This document shows, piece by piece, positions 1 to 8,741 of a stretch of DNA of 45,883 nucleotides. The DNA comes from Rhizobiaceae bacterium (GTDB lineage: Bacteria > Pseudomonadota > Alphaproteobacteria > Rhizobiales > Rhizobiaceae): NCBI GenBank assembly GCA_027483885.1, contig JAIXTO010000116.1, positions 1-45,883 on the forward strand, written 5' to 3'. The translations under genes and the position numbers were made by a program. The notes beneath the pieces were generated by a model that was given only the letters and a program-made list of their open reading frames with translations, had not been told where the DNA came from and ran no database searches. How positions within the stretch are numbered: position 1 is the stretch's first letter; every line of letters begins with the position of its first letter.

Positions 1-1
1 G

Positions 2-922
2 CCGCGCACCATCATCAGCCGCAACGATTCCCCCGATATTCCGTTCGACCGCTCGATCAATCCTTATCGCGGCTGCGAGCATGGCTGCATCTATTGTTTT
101 GCCCGCCCGACGCACAGCTATATGGGGCTTTCGGCCGGTCTCGATTTCGAGGCAAAACTGTTTGCCAAGCCCGATGCTCCAAAACTGCTGGAACGGGAAC
201 TCAGCCGTCCCGACTACAAGCTGCGCACGATCGCCATCGGCACCAATACAGACCCTTACCAGCCGATCGAGCGGGAATGGCGGGTGATGCGCCAGATCCT
301 TGAAGTCTTGGCCAAGGCCAATCATCCCGTCATGATCGTCACCAAATCGGCACTGGTGACGCGCGACATCGATATCCTGTCCGACATGGCATCCAAGGGG
401 CTGGCAAAAGTCGGCATCTCGGTGACGACGCTCGACGGCAAGCTTGCCCGCAGCATGGAGCCCCGCGCCTCGACGCCGGTAAAGCGGCTGGAAGCGATCA
501 CGAAGCTGACGGCGGCGGGTATTCCCACCAGCGTTCTCGTTGCCCCGGTCATTCCGGCGCTGAACGACCACGAGATCGAACGTATTCTCGATGCGGCAAA
601 GGCCGCTGGGGCGAGCGAGGCAAGCTATGTGCTGCTGCGCCTGCCGCTGGAGGTGAGCCCGCTGTTTCGCGACTGGCTGCTGCGCAACTATCCGGATCGC
701 TACCGCCACGTAATGTCGCTGGTGCGCTCGATGCGCGGCGGCAAGGATTACGATGCAGAGTTCGGCAAGCGCATGAAAGGGGCCGGACCCTATGCCTGGC
801 AGATCTCGCGGCGTTTTGAACTCGCCACCAAGCGCCTGGGCCTCGGCCGTCGTGGCATCCAGCTGCGCGACGACCTTTTTGTTCCGCCGGCCGGCACGGG
901 CATCCAGCTGTCGCTGCTGTAG
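2..922 (+). CDS. PA0069-type radical SAM protein (5' truncated by the window edge)
   Basis: The reading frame is open from the first bases of the window, so the true start lies outside. The sequence shows a CxxxCxxC cluster motif (C-EHG-C-IY-C, bases about 77-103) that binds the 4Fe-4S cluster and S-adenosylmethionine in radical SAM enzymes. It sits in the context [16 protein letters not shown], which is typical of the PA0069/SplB-like family. Downstream are a [11 protein letters not shown] segment and a TIM-barrel-like region. The substrate of this family is not established, so only the enzyme class can be assigned. The stop TAG is at 920-922. The next gene on the same strand, rnhB, begins about 300 bases later. 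This pairing is common in Rhizobiales. The family assignment is firm and the function is unknown. Confidence 0.88.
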   Translation, partial: PRTIISRNDSPDIPFDRSINPYRGCEHGCIYCFARPTHSYMGLSAGLDFEAKLFAKPDAPKLLERELSRPDYKLRTIAIGTNTDPYQPIEREWRVMRQILEVLAKANHPVMIVTKSALVTRDIDILSDMASKGLAKVGISVTTLDGKLARSMEPRASTPVKRLEAITKLTAAGIPTSVLVAPVIPALNDHEIERILDAAKAAGASEASYVLLRLPLEVSPLFRDWLLRNYPDRYRHVMSLVRSMRGGKDYDAEFGKRMKGAGPYAWQISRRFELATKRLGLGRRGIQLRDDLFVPPAGTGIQLSLL

Positions 923-1230
923 TTCTGAGACACGACGGTTGTTGGAGAAATACGACCATACGTATCCGTGGCGCGCTCCAGCACTTGGCCCCAGAGGCAG
1001 AAACGCTGACGGACTGGCAATGTTGGATGCATCAGCCTGATCAAGGCCGGCGACCGGGAGCGATAGCGGACGCGACGTTGAGTAAAAATGAGAATTCGGC
1101 ACGGTCCACCGCCTCATTCCGTGCTGAACACCCCCGGCCCGCCCCTCCCCTTGGGCGGATCAAGCGATGCCGCAATCAGCGCTTTGCCGGGGCTTGCAGG
1201 AGATCGGGTGCGCGTGCGAGTTTCCGCCGC
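923..1230. other. Intergenic region between the radical SAM gene and rnhB, no gene seen
   Basis: This 308-base gap holds only short out-of-context open frames on both strands, with no recognisable protein similarity or ribosome site. A frame in phase with rnhB stays open from about 985, but its translation is rich in Arg and Pro and unlike RNase HII, so it is taken as non-coding leader. No tRNA, clear terminator or repeat was found. Confidence 0.5.
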
Positions 1231-1884
1231 ATGTTACAGAGCACGCCACCCGATTCTCCGAGCCTTTTCGACCTTGTGCCACTCGTTCCGGATTTCAGCC
1301 TGGAGCTTGCGGCACGACAGGCCGGCCATTGGCCGGTTGCCGGCACCGACGAGGCCGGGCGTGGGCCGCTCGCGGGTCCAGTCGTTGCCGCCGCCGTGAT
1401 TCTTGATCCGGAACGGATCCCGCAGGGGCTGAACGATTCCAAGCAGCTTACGCTCAAGCAGCGGGAACAGATGTTCGAAGAAATCCTCGCCACGGCCCAT
1501 GTCGCCATCGCCGCCTCCGGGCCGCGCCATATCGATGAGAAAAATATCCTGCGCGCCAGCCTCGATGCCATGCGCCGCGCCATTGCAGGGTTGGCGGTTG
1601 CACCCGCCCTTGTTCTCGCCGACGGTCGCGACGTGCCGCCGGGCCTCTCCTGCCCCGGCAAGGCCATCATCAAGGGTGATGCCCGCTCCGTCTCGATTGC
1701 GGCAGCCTCCATCATCGCCAAGGTCACCCGCGACCGCATGATGACCCGCGCCGGCCTCGTTTACCCCGCTTATGGCTTTGACGCCCATGCCGGATACGGA
1801 ACAGCCCGTCATCGCACCGCCATCGACACATCCGGCCCGTGCCCGCTCCACCGCATGAGTTTTCGCCCGCTGCGCAAAGATTAA
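1231..1884 (+). CDS. rnhB: Ribonuclease HII
   Basis: This enzyme cleaves the RNA strand of RNA-DNA hybrids and single ribonucleotides misincorporated in DNA. The 217-residue product has the N-terminal type 2 RNase H signature [15 protein letters not shown], with the catalytic Asp and Glu. It also has the NDSKQL segment, the [14 protein letters not shown] block and the C-terminal [14 protein letters not shown] block. The ATG at 1231 is chosen because it leaves a normal-length protein with a short N-terminal extension. The frame is open further upstream, but that part does not look like RNase HII. The ribosome-binding site is weak. It follows the radical SAM gene on the same strand and is probably transcribed with it or from the 300-base gap. 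Confidence 0.95.
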   Translation: MLQSTPPDSPSLFDLVPLVPDFSLELAARQAGHWPVAGTDEAGRGPLAGPVVAAAVILDPERIPQGLNDSKQLTLKQREQMFEEILATAHVAIAASGPRHIDEKNILRASLDAMRRAIAGLAVAPALVLADGRDVPPGLSCPGKAIIKGDARSVSIAAASIIAKVTRDRMMTRAGLVYPAYGFDAHAGYGTARHRTAIDTSGPCPLHRMSFRPLRKD

Positions 1885-2014
1885 GGTTTTGCGACCGATG
1901 TGAGCAGGGGATGTTGGGATACGGCCTCACCGCCTGACGTTAAGGTATCGGCCTTGCCCAAGCGTGTGAGACCGACGATGCATCCCTTGCCTGACTCGCA
2001 CGTCAACGTCGTGG

Positions 2015-2204
2015 CAGCCGCCCCCTCATCCGGCGCGACGCGCCACCTTCTCCCCGAGGGGAGAAGCGAACCGCTGGCGTTGGATGCAAACCAAGGTCGG
2101 AGGACCCGAGGAGAACCACTCTTTGGCTTTACGGAAGGTCGGCGACGGCTCGTCCCTTCTCCCCCGCGGGGAGAAGGTGCCGGCAGGCGGATGAGGGGGC
2201 GGCT
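2015..2204. repeat. RIME-like palindromic element (two inverted arms with spacer)
   Basis: The left arm begins AGCCGCCCCCTCATCCGGCG and ends near a TTCTCCCCGAGGGGAGAA hairpin. The right arm repeats the design in inverse, with a CTTCTCCCCCGCGGGGAGAAG hairpin core followed by CGGATGAGGGGGCGGCT. About 90 unrelated bases lie between the arms. The layout and the CCCCCTCATCCGGC/CTTCTCCCC motifs match Rhizobium-specific intergenic mosaic elements (RIMEs). Confidence 0.75.
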
Positions 2205-2294
2205 AGCACAACGCAAGCCGGAGCCTGTCCTGCCAAATGCAACGGGGCCGGACAAAGCCCTGCCATTAAACATTTCAGATCCGGTGAAACCTGA

Positions 2295-2347
2295 GTTCAG
2301 GCGGGTCTTGATTTGGCCGACCGTCTCGGCAAACAGGGCCTGCTGAG
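2295..2347 (-). pseudogene. Remnant of a duplicated atpF C-terminus
   Basis: Read on the minus strand this segment gives QQALFAETVGQIKTRLN. The real AtpF C-terminus is QQALFADTISQVKTRLN. The stop codon that follows RLN in atpF is changed to a serine codon here. No promoter, start or upstream part of the gene is present, so it is a fragment and not a gene. Confidence 0.75.
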
Positions 2348-2392
2348 ACCGCCGATGCATCCGTTTCCTCACTCGCACGTCAACGCCGGGCC

Positions 2393-2472
2393 AGCCGCCC
2401 CCTCATCCGGCGCGACGCACCACCTTCTCCCCCGCGGGGAGAAGGTGCCGGCAGGCGGATGAGGGGGCGGCT
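2393..2472. repeat. RIME-like element, near-perfect 80-base palindrome
   Basis: The element begins AGCCGCCCCCTCAT and ends with its exact complement ATGAGGGGGCGGCT. A CTTCTCCCCCGCGGGGAGAAG core lies in between. The two arms abut directly, unlike the spaced copy at 2015-2204. It is about 55 bases beyond the atp terminator and can form a long hairpin in either transcript. Confidence 0.8.
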
Positions 2473-2528
2473 GGTACAAGGCAAGCTGGGGCCATGCCCG
2501 CCCGAAATGCAAAGCCCGCCACAAAACG

Positions 2529-2558
2529 CAAAAAGGCCGGACAAAAGCCCGGCCTTTT
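2529..2558 (-). terminator. Intrinsic terminator of the atp F0 operon
   Basis: On the minus strand, starting 25 bases past the atpF stop, AAAAGGCCGG pairs with CCGGCCTTTT around an 8-base loop and is followed by a further T. The G+C-rich stem and U-tract fit rho-independent termination. A degenerate form occurs in the duplicated copy near 2245-2275. Confidence 0.8.
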
Positions 2559-2583
2559 AAAACATTCCAGAAACCGCAAACCC

Positions 2584-3069
2584 TCAGTTGAGGCGGGTCT
2601 TAACCTGGCTGATCGTGTCGGCGAACAGCGCCTGCTGAGCACCGGCATCGGCCTTGGCGGCGATGACTTTTTCGGCAGCGGCAATGGCGATGTCGACGGC
2701 TGCGGCGCGAACGGCGCTGATGGCGTCGGTTTCGGCCTGGCGGATCTTCTGTTCCGACAGAGCGTTGCGGCGAGCGACGAATTCCTCGGTCTTCTGGCGG
2801 GCTTCTTCGCTCAGCATCGCTGCTTCGCGTTCGGCGGATGCCAGAATGCCTGCGGCTTCCGCTTCGGCTTCCTTACGCTTGCGCTGGTATTCAGCCAGCA
2901 GCGCCTGGGCTTCTTCGCGAAGGCGCTTGGCTTCGTCCAGTTCGTCGCGGATGTTGTCGGCGCGCTTGTCGAGCGCCTTTGCCATCATGGCCGGCACCTT
3001 CACATAAGCGAGAAGCACGAAGAACAGGATGAGGCCGACGAGGGCAAAGAATGTTGCGTCAAATGCCAT
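2584..3069 (-). CDS. atpF: F0F1 ATP synthase subunit b
   Basis: This is one of two peripheral-stalk subunits that hold F1 against F0. The 161-residue product has one N-terminal membrane helix (FFALVGLILFFVLLAYV) followed by a long charged Ala/Glu/Lys/Arg coiled coil to the C-terminus, as expected for b. The ATG at 3069 is preferred. A GGAGG lies about 10 bases upstream and overlaps the end of the b' gene. An in-frame TTG at 3078 is only 1-2 bases from that GGAGG and is less likely. The gene starts 5 bases after the b' stop and is last in the operon, followed by a strong terminator. Having both b and b' is typical of alphaproteobacteria, where they form a heterodimeric stalk. Confidence 0.95.
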   Translation of the reverse strand: MAFDATFFALVGLILFFVLLAYVKVPAMMAKALDKRADNIRDELDEAKRLREEAQALLAEYQRKRKEAEAEAAGILASAEREAAMLSEEARQKTEEFVARRNALSEQKIRQAETDAISAVRAAAVDIAIAAAEKVIAAKADAGAQQALFADTISQVKTRLN

Positions 3070-3074
3070 GGTGA

Positions 3075-3695
3075 TCAAGCCTCCACTTTGGCGCTGGCAA
3101 CGGCGGCCCGGACGTCTTCGGCAGAGGCCTTGGGTCCGATCAGTTGCTCGACGATGGCGCCGGCTGCCTCTTCGGCAATGGCACCCACTTCAGCAAAGGC
3201 CTGCGCCTTGATCGTTGCGATGCTGGCTTCGGCAGCGGCAATCTTTTCAGACAGTTCCGTCTCGATGGCGGCGCGGTCGGCAGCGGCCTTGGCGCGGGCA
3301 GCTTCACGGGCGGTCTCGGCAATCGTGCCGGCCTTGGCGCGAGCGCTTGCCAGTTCCTTCTCGTAGGTCTCGACGGCAGCGTCTGCTTCTGCCTTCAGGC
3401 GCGAGGCCTCGTCGAGATCCTGCGCGATACGGTCATGGCGGTGTTCGAGAATGCCGCCAACACGGGGCACGACCACCTTCTGCATGATCCAGTAGAAAAA
3501 GCCGAAGGTGATGACCAGCCACAGCAGCTGCGACGAATAGGTCGTATGGTCGAAGGGCGGGAAAACGCCGGTTGCATGCGCATCGTGCGCAACACCGGTT
3601 TCAGTATGCACTTCGGCCGCCGGCGCGGTGCCGGTTGCTGCATTCGGATCGCCATTGGCCGGCGCGCCTTGCGCGAATGCCGGTGTCACGAACAT
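3075..3695 (-). CDS. atpF2: F0F1 ATP synthase subunit b'
   Basis: This is the second, divergent peripheral-stalk subunit, pairing with b. The 206-residue product starts [10 protein letters not shown]. It carries an Ala/Thr/Gly-rich N-terminal stretch, then a membrane helix ([17 protein letters not shown]) around residues 55-72 with the [10 protein letters not shown] continuation characteristic of b', then a long coiled coil. The ATG at 3695 is chosen because GGAGG is 5 bases upstream. The ATG one codon earlier is too close. The gene sits between atpE and atpF on the minus strand. The N-terminal stretch before the membrane helix resembles a signal sequence and is common in rhizobial b' proteins. 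Confidence 0.93.
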   Translation of the reverse strand: MFVTPAFAQGAPANGDPNAATGTAPAAEVHTETGVAHDAHATGVFPPFDHTTYSSQLLWLVITFGFFYWIMQKVVVPRVGGILEHRHDRIAQDLDEASRLKAEADAAVETYEKELASARAKAGTIAETAREAARAKAAADRAAIETELSEKIAAAEASIATIKAQAFAEVGAIAEEAAGAIVEQLIGPKASAEDVRAAVASAKVEA

Positions 3696-3777
3696 CATCA
3701 CCTCCAAGGGGTATTCAAATACGAAGAATCACGGCGCGCCTTTTTGAGACGGCCGTGATCCCAATTCCAGGCCGCTC

Positions 3778-4005
3778 TTAGACAGCGAACAGGAGGAGGA
3801 GAGCAACGAGCAGCGAGAAGATGCCCAGAGCTTCCGTAACGGCGAAGCCGAATACCAGACGGCCAAACTGGCTGTCGGCAGCAGAGGGGTTGCGCAGTGC
3901 GCCGGTGAGGTAATCACCGAAGATACGGCCGAGTGCCAGCGACGTACCAGCCATGCCGAGGCATGCGAGACCTGCGCCGATGAACTTTGCTGCTTCCGCG
4001 TCCAT
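3778..4005 (-). CDS. atpE: F0F1 ATP synthase subunit c
   Basis: This is the proton-carrying subunit of the membrane rotor ring. The 75-residue protein MDAEAAKFIGAGLACLGMAG... forms a two-helix hairpin. The polar loop contains GALRNPSA, and the second helix includes FGFAVTEALGIFSLLVALLLLF. The Glu in that helix is the expected proton-binding carboxylate. The start at 4005 is supported by a GAAGGAG ribosome site 7 bases upstream, while the frame extending to 4038 lacks one. It lies between the genes for subunits a and b', in the usual F0 order. Confidence 0.96.
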   Translation of the reverse strand: MDAEAAKFIGAGLACLGMAGTSLALGRIFGDYLTGALRNPSAADSQFGRLVFGFAVTEALGIFSLLVALLLLFAV

Positions 4006-4077
4006 ATGGATACTCCTTCGAAATGGTTGTTGCGGCATTTTGAGGACCCGGAGAGGCCGGGACCCGCGACTATATTC

Positions 4078-4827
4078 TCAGTGACCGCCGTGCACGGCGT
4101 CATTCAGGTACATGCAAGTCAGTACCGCGAAGACATATGCCTGCAGGAAGGCCACGAGAAATTCGAGACCGGTCATGGCGACCGTCATCAAGAGAGGCAG
4201 GATCGCGCCGCCGACGCCCAGTGCGCCCATGGCGCTCATGGAGGCGACGAAACCGGCAAACACCTTCAACGTGATATGGCCTGCGAGCATGTTGGCAAAC
4301 AGACGAACCGAAAGGCTGATCGGGCGCGACAGGAACGAGATGATCTCGATGGACGAGACCAGCGGCAACAGCACCTTGGGCACGCCGGCTGGCGCGAACA
4401 CGCTGAGGAAGTGCAGGCCGTGCTTGTAGAAACCGTAGATCAGAACCGTCAGGATGACGAAGAGCGCCAAGGCAAACGTGACGATGATCTGGCTGGTGAC
4501 GGTGAAGAAATAGGGGAACATGCCGAGCAGGTTTGCCGTCAGCACGAACATGAACAGCGAAAACACCATGGGGAAGAACTTCATGCCCTGGCTGCCGGCG
4601 CCTTCGCGCAGCATGGAGGCGATGAATTCATAGGACATTTCCGCAACCGACTGCATGCGCGTCGGGATGAGGCCGCGATTGGCGGTGGAGAAATACAGGA
4701 AGCCGGACGCGGCAGCGACGGTCGCAACCATGAACAGCGACGCATTGGTGAACGAGAAGTCGATGCCCCCGATTTCGATCGGGACGATCTTGAAGACCTG
4801 GAACTGATGCGTCGGATCGTTGGCCAC
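4078..4827 (-). CDS. atpB: F0F1 ATP synthase subunit a
   Basis: This is the membrane stator subunit that forms the proton half-channels against the c-ring. The 249-residue protein has several hydrophobic helices and the diagnostic segment [15 protein letters not shown], whose Arg is the essential residue facing the c-ring carboxylate. The C-terminal helix [22 protein letters not shown] is also typical. The start is GTG at 4827 with AAGG upstream. It lies 61 bases after atpI and is followed by atpE. Confidence 0.97.
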   Translation of the reverse strand: MANDPTHQFQVFKIVPIEIGGIDFSFTNASLFMVATVAAASGFLYFSTANRGLIPTRMQSVAEMSYEFIASMLREGAGSQGMKFFPMVFSLFMFVLTANLLGMFPYFFTVTSQIIVTFALALFVILTVLIYGFYKHGLHFLSVFAPAGVPKVLLPLVSSIEIISFLSRPISLSVRLFANMLAGHITLKVFAGFVASMSAMGALGVGGAILPLLMTVAMTGLEFLVAFLQAYVFAVLTCMYLNDAVHGGH

Positions 4828-4888
4828 CGCTCTACCTTCTTTCTTCCTTACACCCGCCGCAATCGACGGATTATCTTATTCTGCAGTC

Positions 4889-5239
4889 TCAACTGCCGTC
4901 CTTGCCGCTCTGATCCTTGAAAGGACCAGGCTGGGCAACCATGCCCAGCGCACGCAGAACGTTCAGTATTCCGGCACAGAAACCAAGGAGAAGAAGAATG
5001 ATCATCCCCCACGGCGTTGTGCCGGCAAAACGGTCGAGAAGATAGCCAAGCATGGTACCGACAGCGATGGCAGCGATAAATTCCGAAGAGATCTTCAGCC
5101 CCAGAGCCATGCCTTTACGGCTTTCCTCTGAACTCTTTTCCTTCGCATTTTCCGCTGCATCGCCCTTTTGCCTGTCCGCAAGCTTGGCGGACAGATTTTT
5201 GCGGCGCTGCTCAAGACTATCGTCGCGGTCTTCCGTCAC
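4889..5239 (-). CDS. atpI: ATP synthase-associated protein AtpI
   Basis: This is a small membrane protein encoded first in F0 operons and thought to help c-ring assembly or Mg2+ supply. The 116-residue product has a charged cytoplasmic N-terminus rich in Lys, Glu and Asp (residues 1-45). Two membrane helices follow, around IAAIAVGTMLGYLLDRF and WGMIILLLLGFCAGILNVLR, with the GYLLDR...PW motif of the family. The start is GTG at 5239 with a GGGGGA ribosome site. It is the first gene of the operon, with a sigma70-like promoter at 5337-5365. Confidence 0.92.
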   Translation of the reverse strand: MTEDRDDSLEQRRKNLSAKLADRQKGDAAENAKEKSSEESRKGMALGLKISSEFIAAIAVGTMLGYLLDRFAGTTPWGMIILLLLGFCAGILNVLRALGMVAQPGPFKDQSGKDGS

Positions 5240-5336
5240 TTAATCCCCCCTTCAAGCTTCCGTTGCCCTGACCAGAGGTCAAAGCCTCTCTCGAAGCCCG
5301 GGAATAAGCGCCTTCCGGCCGTTTTGAAGTCGGCGC

Positions 5337-5365
5337 ACCATAGTTTTGCGCGAACCCATAGTCAA
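5337..5365 (-). promoter_or_regulatory. Predicted promoter of the atpIBE-b'-b operon
   Basis: On the minus strand TTGACT (5360-5365) and TATGGT (5337-5342) are separated by exactly 17 bases. They lie about 100 bases upstream of the atpI GTG. This is a close match to a housekeeping-sigma promoter in a gap where one is expected. Confidence 0.6.
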
Positions 5366-5468
5366 GGCAGCACAGGGCGCTCATCCAGAACTAATTTAAT
5401 GGGGAAATTCAATCGTTTAAGTCACAACCTGATGAAGTCGTGATCGGTTGTTGAGCAAATCACACATT

Positions 5469-6641
5469 TCAACTCCATCCGCCGCCATAGGTGCGGTAGA
5501 AGATGTGCAGGCCAATGCGACCAACCTTCTCCATGCTTCGGGCCCATTTGGGGCGCACATAAACGGCGTGATAATGGGTGGAGGAGCCCACTTCCGGCAG
5601 CCAGATCTTGCCCGCCGTTACCGCCAGAGCGACCTCGCGGGCCATTTTCCAATGGTCTTCGGAGCGGATGCGGTCCTTGATGTCGTCGCAGGCGAAGGAA
5701 AACTGGCAACGGTTGCGCCAGTCCTCGTTCTGGTAGACGACGCCGCAGATGGTTTTCGGATAGGCCGGATTGCGCACCCGGTTCAGAATAACCTGGGCGA
5801 CGGCCGCCTGCCCCTTCACCGATTCGCCGCGGGCTTCAAAATAGATGCCTGATGACAGGCACTGCTGTTCGGCGGGCGAAAACACGGCGGCTGGAAGCGC
5901 GGTTGCGGCCCAGGCATGATCCTTCGGCCCGATTTCGGGCACGAAGCGCCCCTCCTCCGGCTTTTTGGTGAGAATCGCATCGAACGGCGACTGGCGCGAA
6001 AAATCGGGCTTCTGCGGCGCAAAGGCGGTGGCCAGAATATCGGCGTGGGAATTGGTCACAAGGCCGGCCACCATCGGCGAGAGCGCCGGCTCGCGGGGTG
6101 TTTCATCCTTCTTGCGGAAGTAGAAGGCGGCAAGCTTGATGTCGTCCTTTGGCTTTGGCGGCTTGGCAAAGGCCACAAGCTCACCCGGCTTGCCGGGCGG
6201 GGACAGCAGCGAACTCTGCCGCTGCAAGACCGAGCCTGCGGTAAAATCCTTCGGCGGTTGCATCCGCTCCACCGCGATCACCCGGCCGGCCTTGGCCGCC
6301 CGGTTGACGCGCTCTTCGTCGGTGGATTGTTCGACATCCTTGGTGGCGCCCGCAAAAGCAATCTTGCGGCCATCGGCCATGGTCATGCCGGCACCGTTTG
6401 CCAGCCGCTCCTCGCCTTCGGGAAAGGCAAGTTCTGCCGCATGCAGCGAGCCTGCCGGCGAATCGGTCAGCACCATGCGCCACTGGCTGCCACTGCGGTC
6501 AAAGCCGGCGAGCAGGTCTGCCAGATCGCCCTTGGCCGGAAGCGACGGAAAGATCAGCCAGGCGGCAAGACCGAACAGTGCCGGTGATGTCCACCGGTCC
6601 ATGCGCGTGGATGATCCACGCTTGATAGTTTTGCCACGCAC
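5469..6641 (-). CDS. SleB-type cell wall hydrolase
   Basis: This is a predicted peptidoglycan hydrolase of the SleB/CwlJ (Hydrolase_2) family. The C-terminal 130 residues hold the domain: CLSSGIYFEARGE, with the catalytic Glu candidate, then GQAAVAQVILNRVRNPAYPKTICGVVYQ, CQFSFACDD and THYHAVYVRPKWA. Before it lies a hydrophobic N-terminal segment (ALFGLAAWLIFPSLPA), probably a signal or anchor, and about 200 residues of Pro/Lys-rich linker. The start is GTG at 6641, supported by GGAG 9 bases upstream. An ATG at 6602 is an alternative with a poorer site. In rhizobia such proteins act in growth or division remodelling, which is inference here. It is upstream of and co-directional with atpI, but a separate promoter precedes atpI. 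Confidence 0.88.
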   Translation of the reverse strand: MRGKTIKRGSSTRMDRWTSPALFGLAAWLIFPSLPAKGDLADLLAGFDRSGSQWRMVLTDSPAGSLHAAELAFPEGEERLANGAGMTMADGRKIAFAGATKDVEQSTDEERVNRAAKAGRVIAVERMQPPKDFTAGSVLQRQSSLLSPPGKPGELVAFAKPPKPKDDIKLAAFYFRKKDETPREPALSPMVAGLVTNSHADILATAFAPQKPDFSRQSPFDAILTKKPEEGRFVPEIGPKDHAWAATALPAAVFSPAEQQCLSSGIYFEARGESVKGQAAVAQVILNRVRNPAYPKTICGVVYQNEDWRNRCQFSFACDDIKDRIRSEDHWKMAREVALAVTAGKIWLPEVGSSTHYHAVYVRPKWARSMEKVGRIGLHIFYRTYGGGWS

Positions 6642-6812
6642 AGCCGCAACTCCAACACGTCAACTGGTATGCGCGAAGGATCTGATATTAACCTAAATGG
6701 AGGGTTAACGGCCCGGATGTTCCAGGCTTTGCGGGCTTTTTTGTCGCCCGCGAGCACGGGTGGACAAGCCCGTCCTCCCCACATGGTTAAGACGGGCGCA
6801 GGAAAGACCGCC

Positions 6813-8726
6813 TTAGATGATGACGTGCGAGCCCAGCTCCACCACGCGGTTTGCCGGCAGGTGGAAATAGTCTGACGGATCGGTTGCGGCATTGGCGAGC
6901 GCAATGAACAGCCGGTCCTGCCAGATCGGCATGCCCGATTCAGCATCCGGCACCAGCTTGCGGCGACCGAGATAAAAGGAGGTCGACATGATGTCGAACT
7001 TCAGGCCGCATTTGCGCAGGTAGGCAATGGCCTGCGAAACGTTCTGCGACTGCATGAAACCGAAGCGCAGCTCGATCAGCGTGAAACGTTCCGAAAATTT
7101 CTCCACATGGAAGCAGTGTTCCTGGGAAACGCGCGGCTTGTTGACCGTCTTGATGGTGAGGATGACGTTCTTTTCATGCAGCACGTGATTGTGCTTCAGA
7201 TTGTGCATGAGCGCCGCCGGCGCCGATTCCGGATCGCTGGTGAGAAAAATCGCCGTTCCCGGCACGCTGACGGGCGCATGGGCGCTTTTGCCGTTGATCG
7301 ATTTTTCGATCGAGGCGGCAAAGGCTGCCAGTGGCACGTCGGAGCGGCGGGTTTTTTCCGCCAGAATTGCCGTGCCGCGCTTCCATGTCCACATGACCAC
7401 CGTGAAGGCCACCGCCATCATAACAGGCACATAACCGCCGTCATGGATCTTCAGAAGGTTTGCGCCGAGGAAGACCAGTTCCAGCGCCAGGAGCGGCGCC
7501 AGTGCCAGCGCTGCCACAATGCGCGGCCAACGCCAGCGGGCGCGGACGAATTCGAAGGCCATCATCGTGGTGACCACCATGGCGCCCGTGACCGAGATGC
7601 CATAGGCGGTGGCCAGCGCATCGGAACTTTCAAAGCCCAGCACCAGCGCCAGAACGCCGATCAGGAGCAGCATGTTGACGCCAGGCAGAAAAATCTGGCC
7701 GGTGTTGGTTTCCGACGTGAAGAGGATTTCCATACGCGGCAGGTAACCGAGATGGATTGCCTGGCGCACCAGCGAAAAGGCGCCGGTAATCACGGCCTGG
7801 CTGGCGATGATGGTGGCAGCGGTGGCAAGGATCACCACCGGCAGCAGCGCCCAGCTGGGAAACATCAGGTAGAACGGGTTTTCCATGGCTTCCGGATGTT
7901 TGAGCACCAGCGCGCCCTGGCCGAGATAATTCAGCGTCAGCGCCGGAAACACCACCACAAACCACGCCCACTGGATGGGCCGGCGGCCGAAATGGCCAAG
8001 ATCGGCATAAAGCGCCTCGGCACCGGTGACGGTGAGGAAGACGGCACCCAGCACGACCACACCGACAAAGCCCTCGTGCAGCATAAAGGAGACGGCATAA
8101 AGCGGGTTGAAGGCTTTGAGAATGCTCAGGTCATCGGTGATATGAGCAATGCCGCCGGCACCCATGACAATGAACCAGACCAGCGTGATCGGCCCGAAGA
8201 AACGCGCCACAAGGCCGGTGCCCTGCGACTGGATGGCAAACAGCCCGATGAGAATGACGATGGAGATCGGTAGCACCGCCTCTTCCAGCGCGGGCGTCAC
8301 CAGCTTGAGGCCCTCGACAGCCGACAGAACCGAAAGCGCCGGCGTGATCATCGCGTCGCCGAGAAAAAGAGCGGCGCCGATCAGGCCGAGCATCATCAGC
8401 ACGGCCTTGTTGCCGCCGGCCGTCTTCATCAGCATGGCCAGAAGCGACAGCGTGCCGCCTTCGCCGTGGTTGTCGGCGCGCAGCAGGAACAGCACGTATT
8501 TGATGGTGACAATGATCGTCAGCGTCCAGATCATCAGCGAGATGATGCCGATGATTTCCGTCTGGGTCAGGCCGTCGGCCGAGACCGGGCGCAGCGCCTC
8601 GCGAAAGGCATAAAGCGGGCTCGTGCCGATATCGCCATAAACGACACCCACCGATCCCAGCGTCAGCGCGAGGAAATGCTTCAGGCTCTTGTTTTCGGAG
8701 ATGTGGTCGTCAGCTGCGTGTGACAT
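6813..8726 (-). CDS. kup: Low-affinity K+ uptake protein, Kup family
   Basis: This is a K+/H+ symporter in the inner membrane. The 637-residue product carries the family hallmark [20 protein letters not shown] near residues 19-38. About 12 hydrophobic helices follow, including [18 protein letters not shown], and then a soluble C-terminal domain of about 180 residues, as in E. coli Kup. The ATG at 8726 has AGGA upstream. It begins 15 bases after the corA stop on the same strand, so the two form an apparent Mg2+/K+ transport operon. Rhizobia often carry several kup copies. Whether this is the main one cannot be told here. Confidence 0.96.
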   Translation of the reverse strand: MSHAADDHISENKSLKHFLALTLGSVGVVYGDIGTSPLYAFREALRPVSADGLTQTEIIGIISLMIWTLTIIVTIKYVLFLLRADNHGEGGTLSLLAMLMKTAGGNKAVLMMLGLIGAALFLGDAMITPALSVLSAVEGLKLVTPALEEAVLPISIVILIGLFAIQSQGTGLVARFFGPITLVWFIVMGAGGIAHITDDLSILKAFNPLYAVSFMLHEGFVGVVVLGAVFLTVTGAEALYADLGHFGRRPIQWAWFVVVFPALTLNYLGQGALVLKHPEAMENPFYLMFPSWALLPVVILATAATIIASQAVITGAFSLVRQAIHLGYLPRMEILFTSETNTGQIFLPGVNMLLLIGVLALVLGFESSDALATAYGISVTGAMVVTTMMAFEFVRARWRWPRIVAALALAPLLALELVFLGANLLKIHDGGYVPVMMAVAFTVVMWTWKRGTAILAEKTRRSDVPLAAFAASIEKSINGKSAHAPVSVPGTAIFLTSDPESAPAALMHNLKHNHVLHEKNVILTIKTVNKPRVSQEHCFHVEKFSERFTLIELRFGFMQSQNVSQAIAYLRKCGLKFDIMSTSFYLGRRKLVPDAESGMPIWQDRLFIALANAATDPSDYFHLPANRVVELGSHVII

Positions 8727-8741
8727 CCGGTTTCCTGGCGC

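Larger units (their letters stand above)
1885..2583. other. Repeat-rich intergenic region between rnhB and atpF
   Basis: This 699-base non-coding gap separates the convergent rnhB and atp genes. It contains two RIME-like palindromic modules (2015-2204 and 2393-2472), a decayed second copy of the atpF 3' end (about 2295-2347) and the atp terminator (2529-2558). Open frames across it on both strands are low-quality and are explained by the palindromes and the duplication. Confidence 0.75.
1968..2640. repeat. Imperfect tandem duplication covering the atpF 3' end and adjacent palindromes
   Basis: Two copies lie head to tail. Copy 1 runs from about 1968 to 2344 and copy 2 from about 2345 to 2640. 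The left parts align at an offset of 377 bases and share ACTCGCACGTCAACG and the RIME arm. The right parts share the RIME arm, a GGCCGGACAAA segment from the terminator, and GGCGGGTCTT plus GCCTGCTGAG from atpF. Copy 2 is shorter because it lacks about 95 bases between the two RIME arms (2060-2155 of copy 1). The right end of copy 2 is the live atpF gene, so copy 1 is the decayed one. Confidence 0.8.

Noticed and set aside
1881..2378. 165-residue minus-strand frame across the rnhB-atpF gap
   Set aside because: It consists of the duplicated AtpF tail read through a lost stop, plus translated RIME palindromes. It is not a gene.
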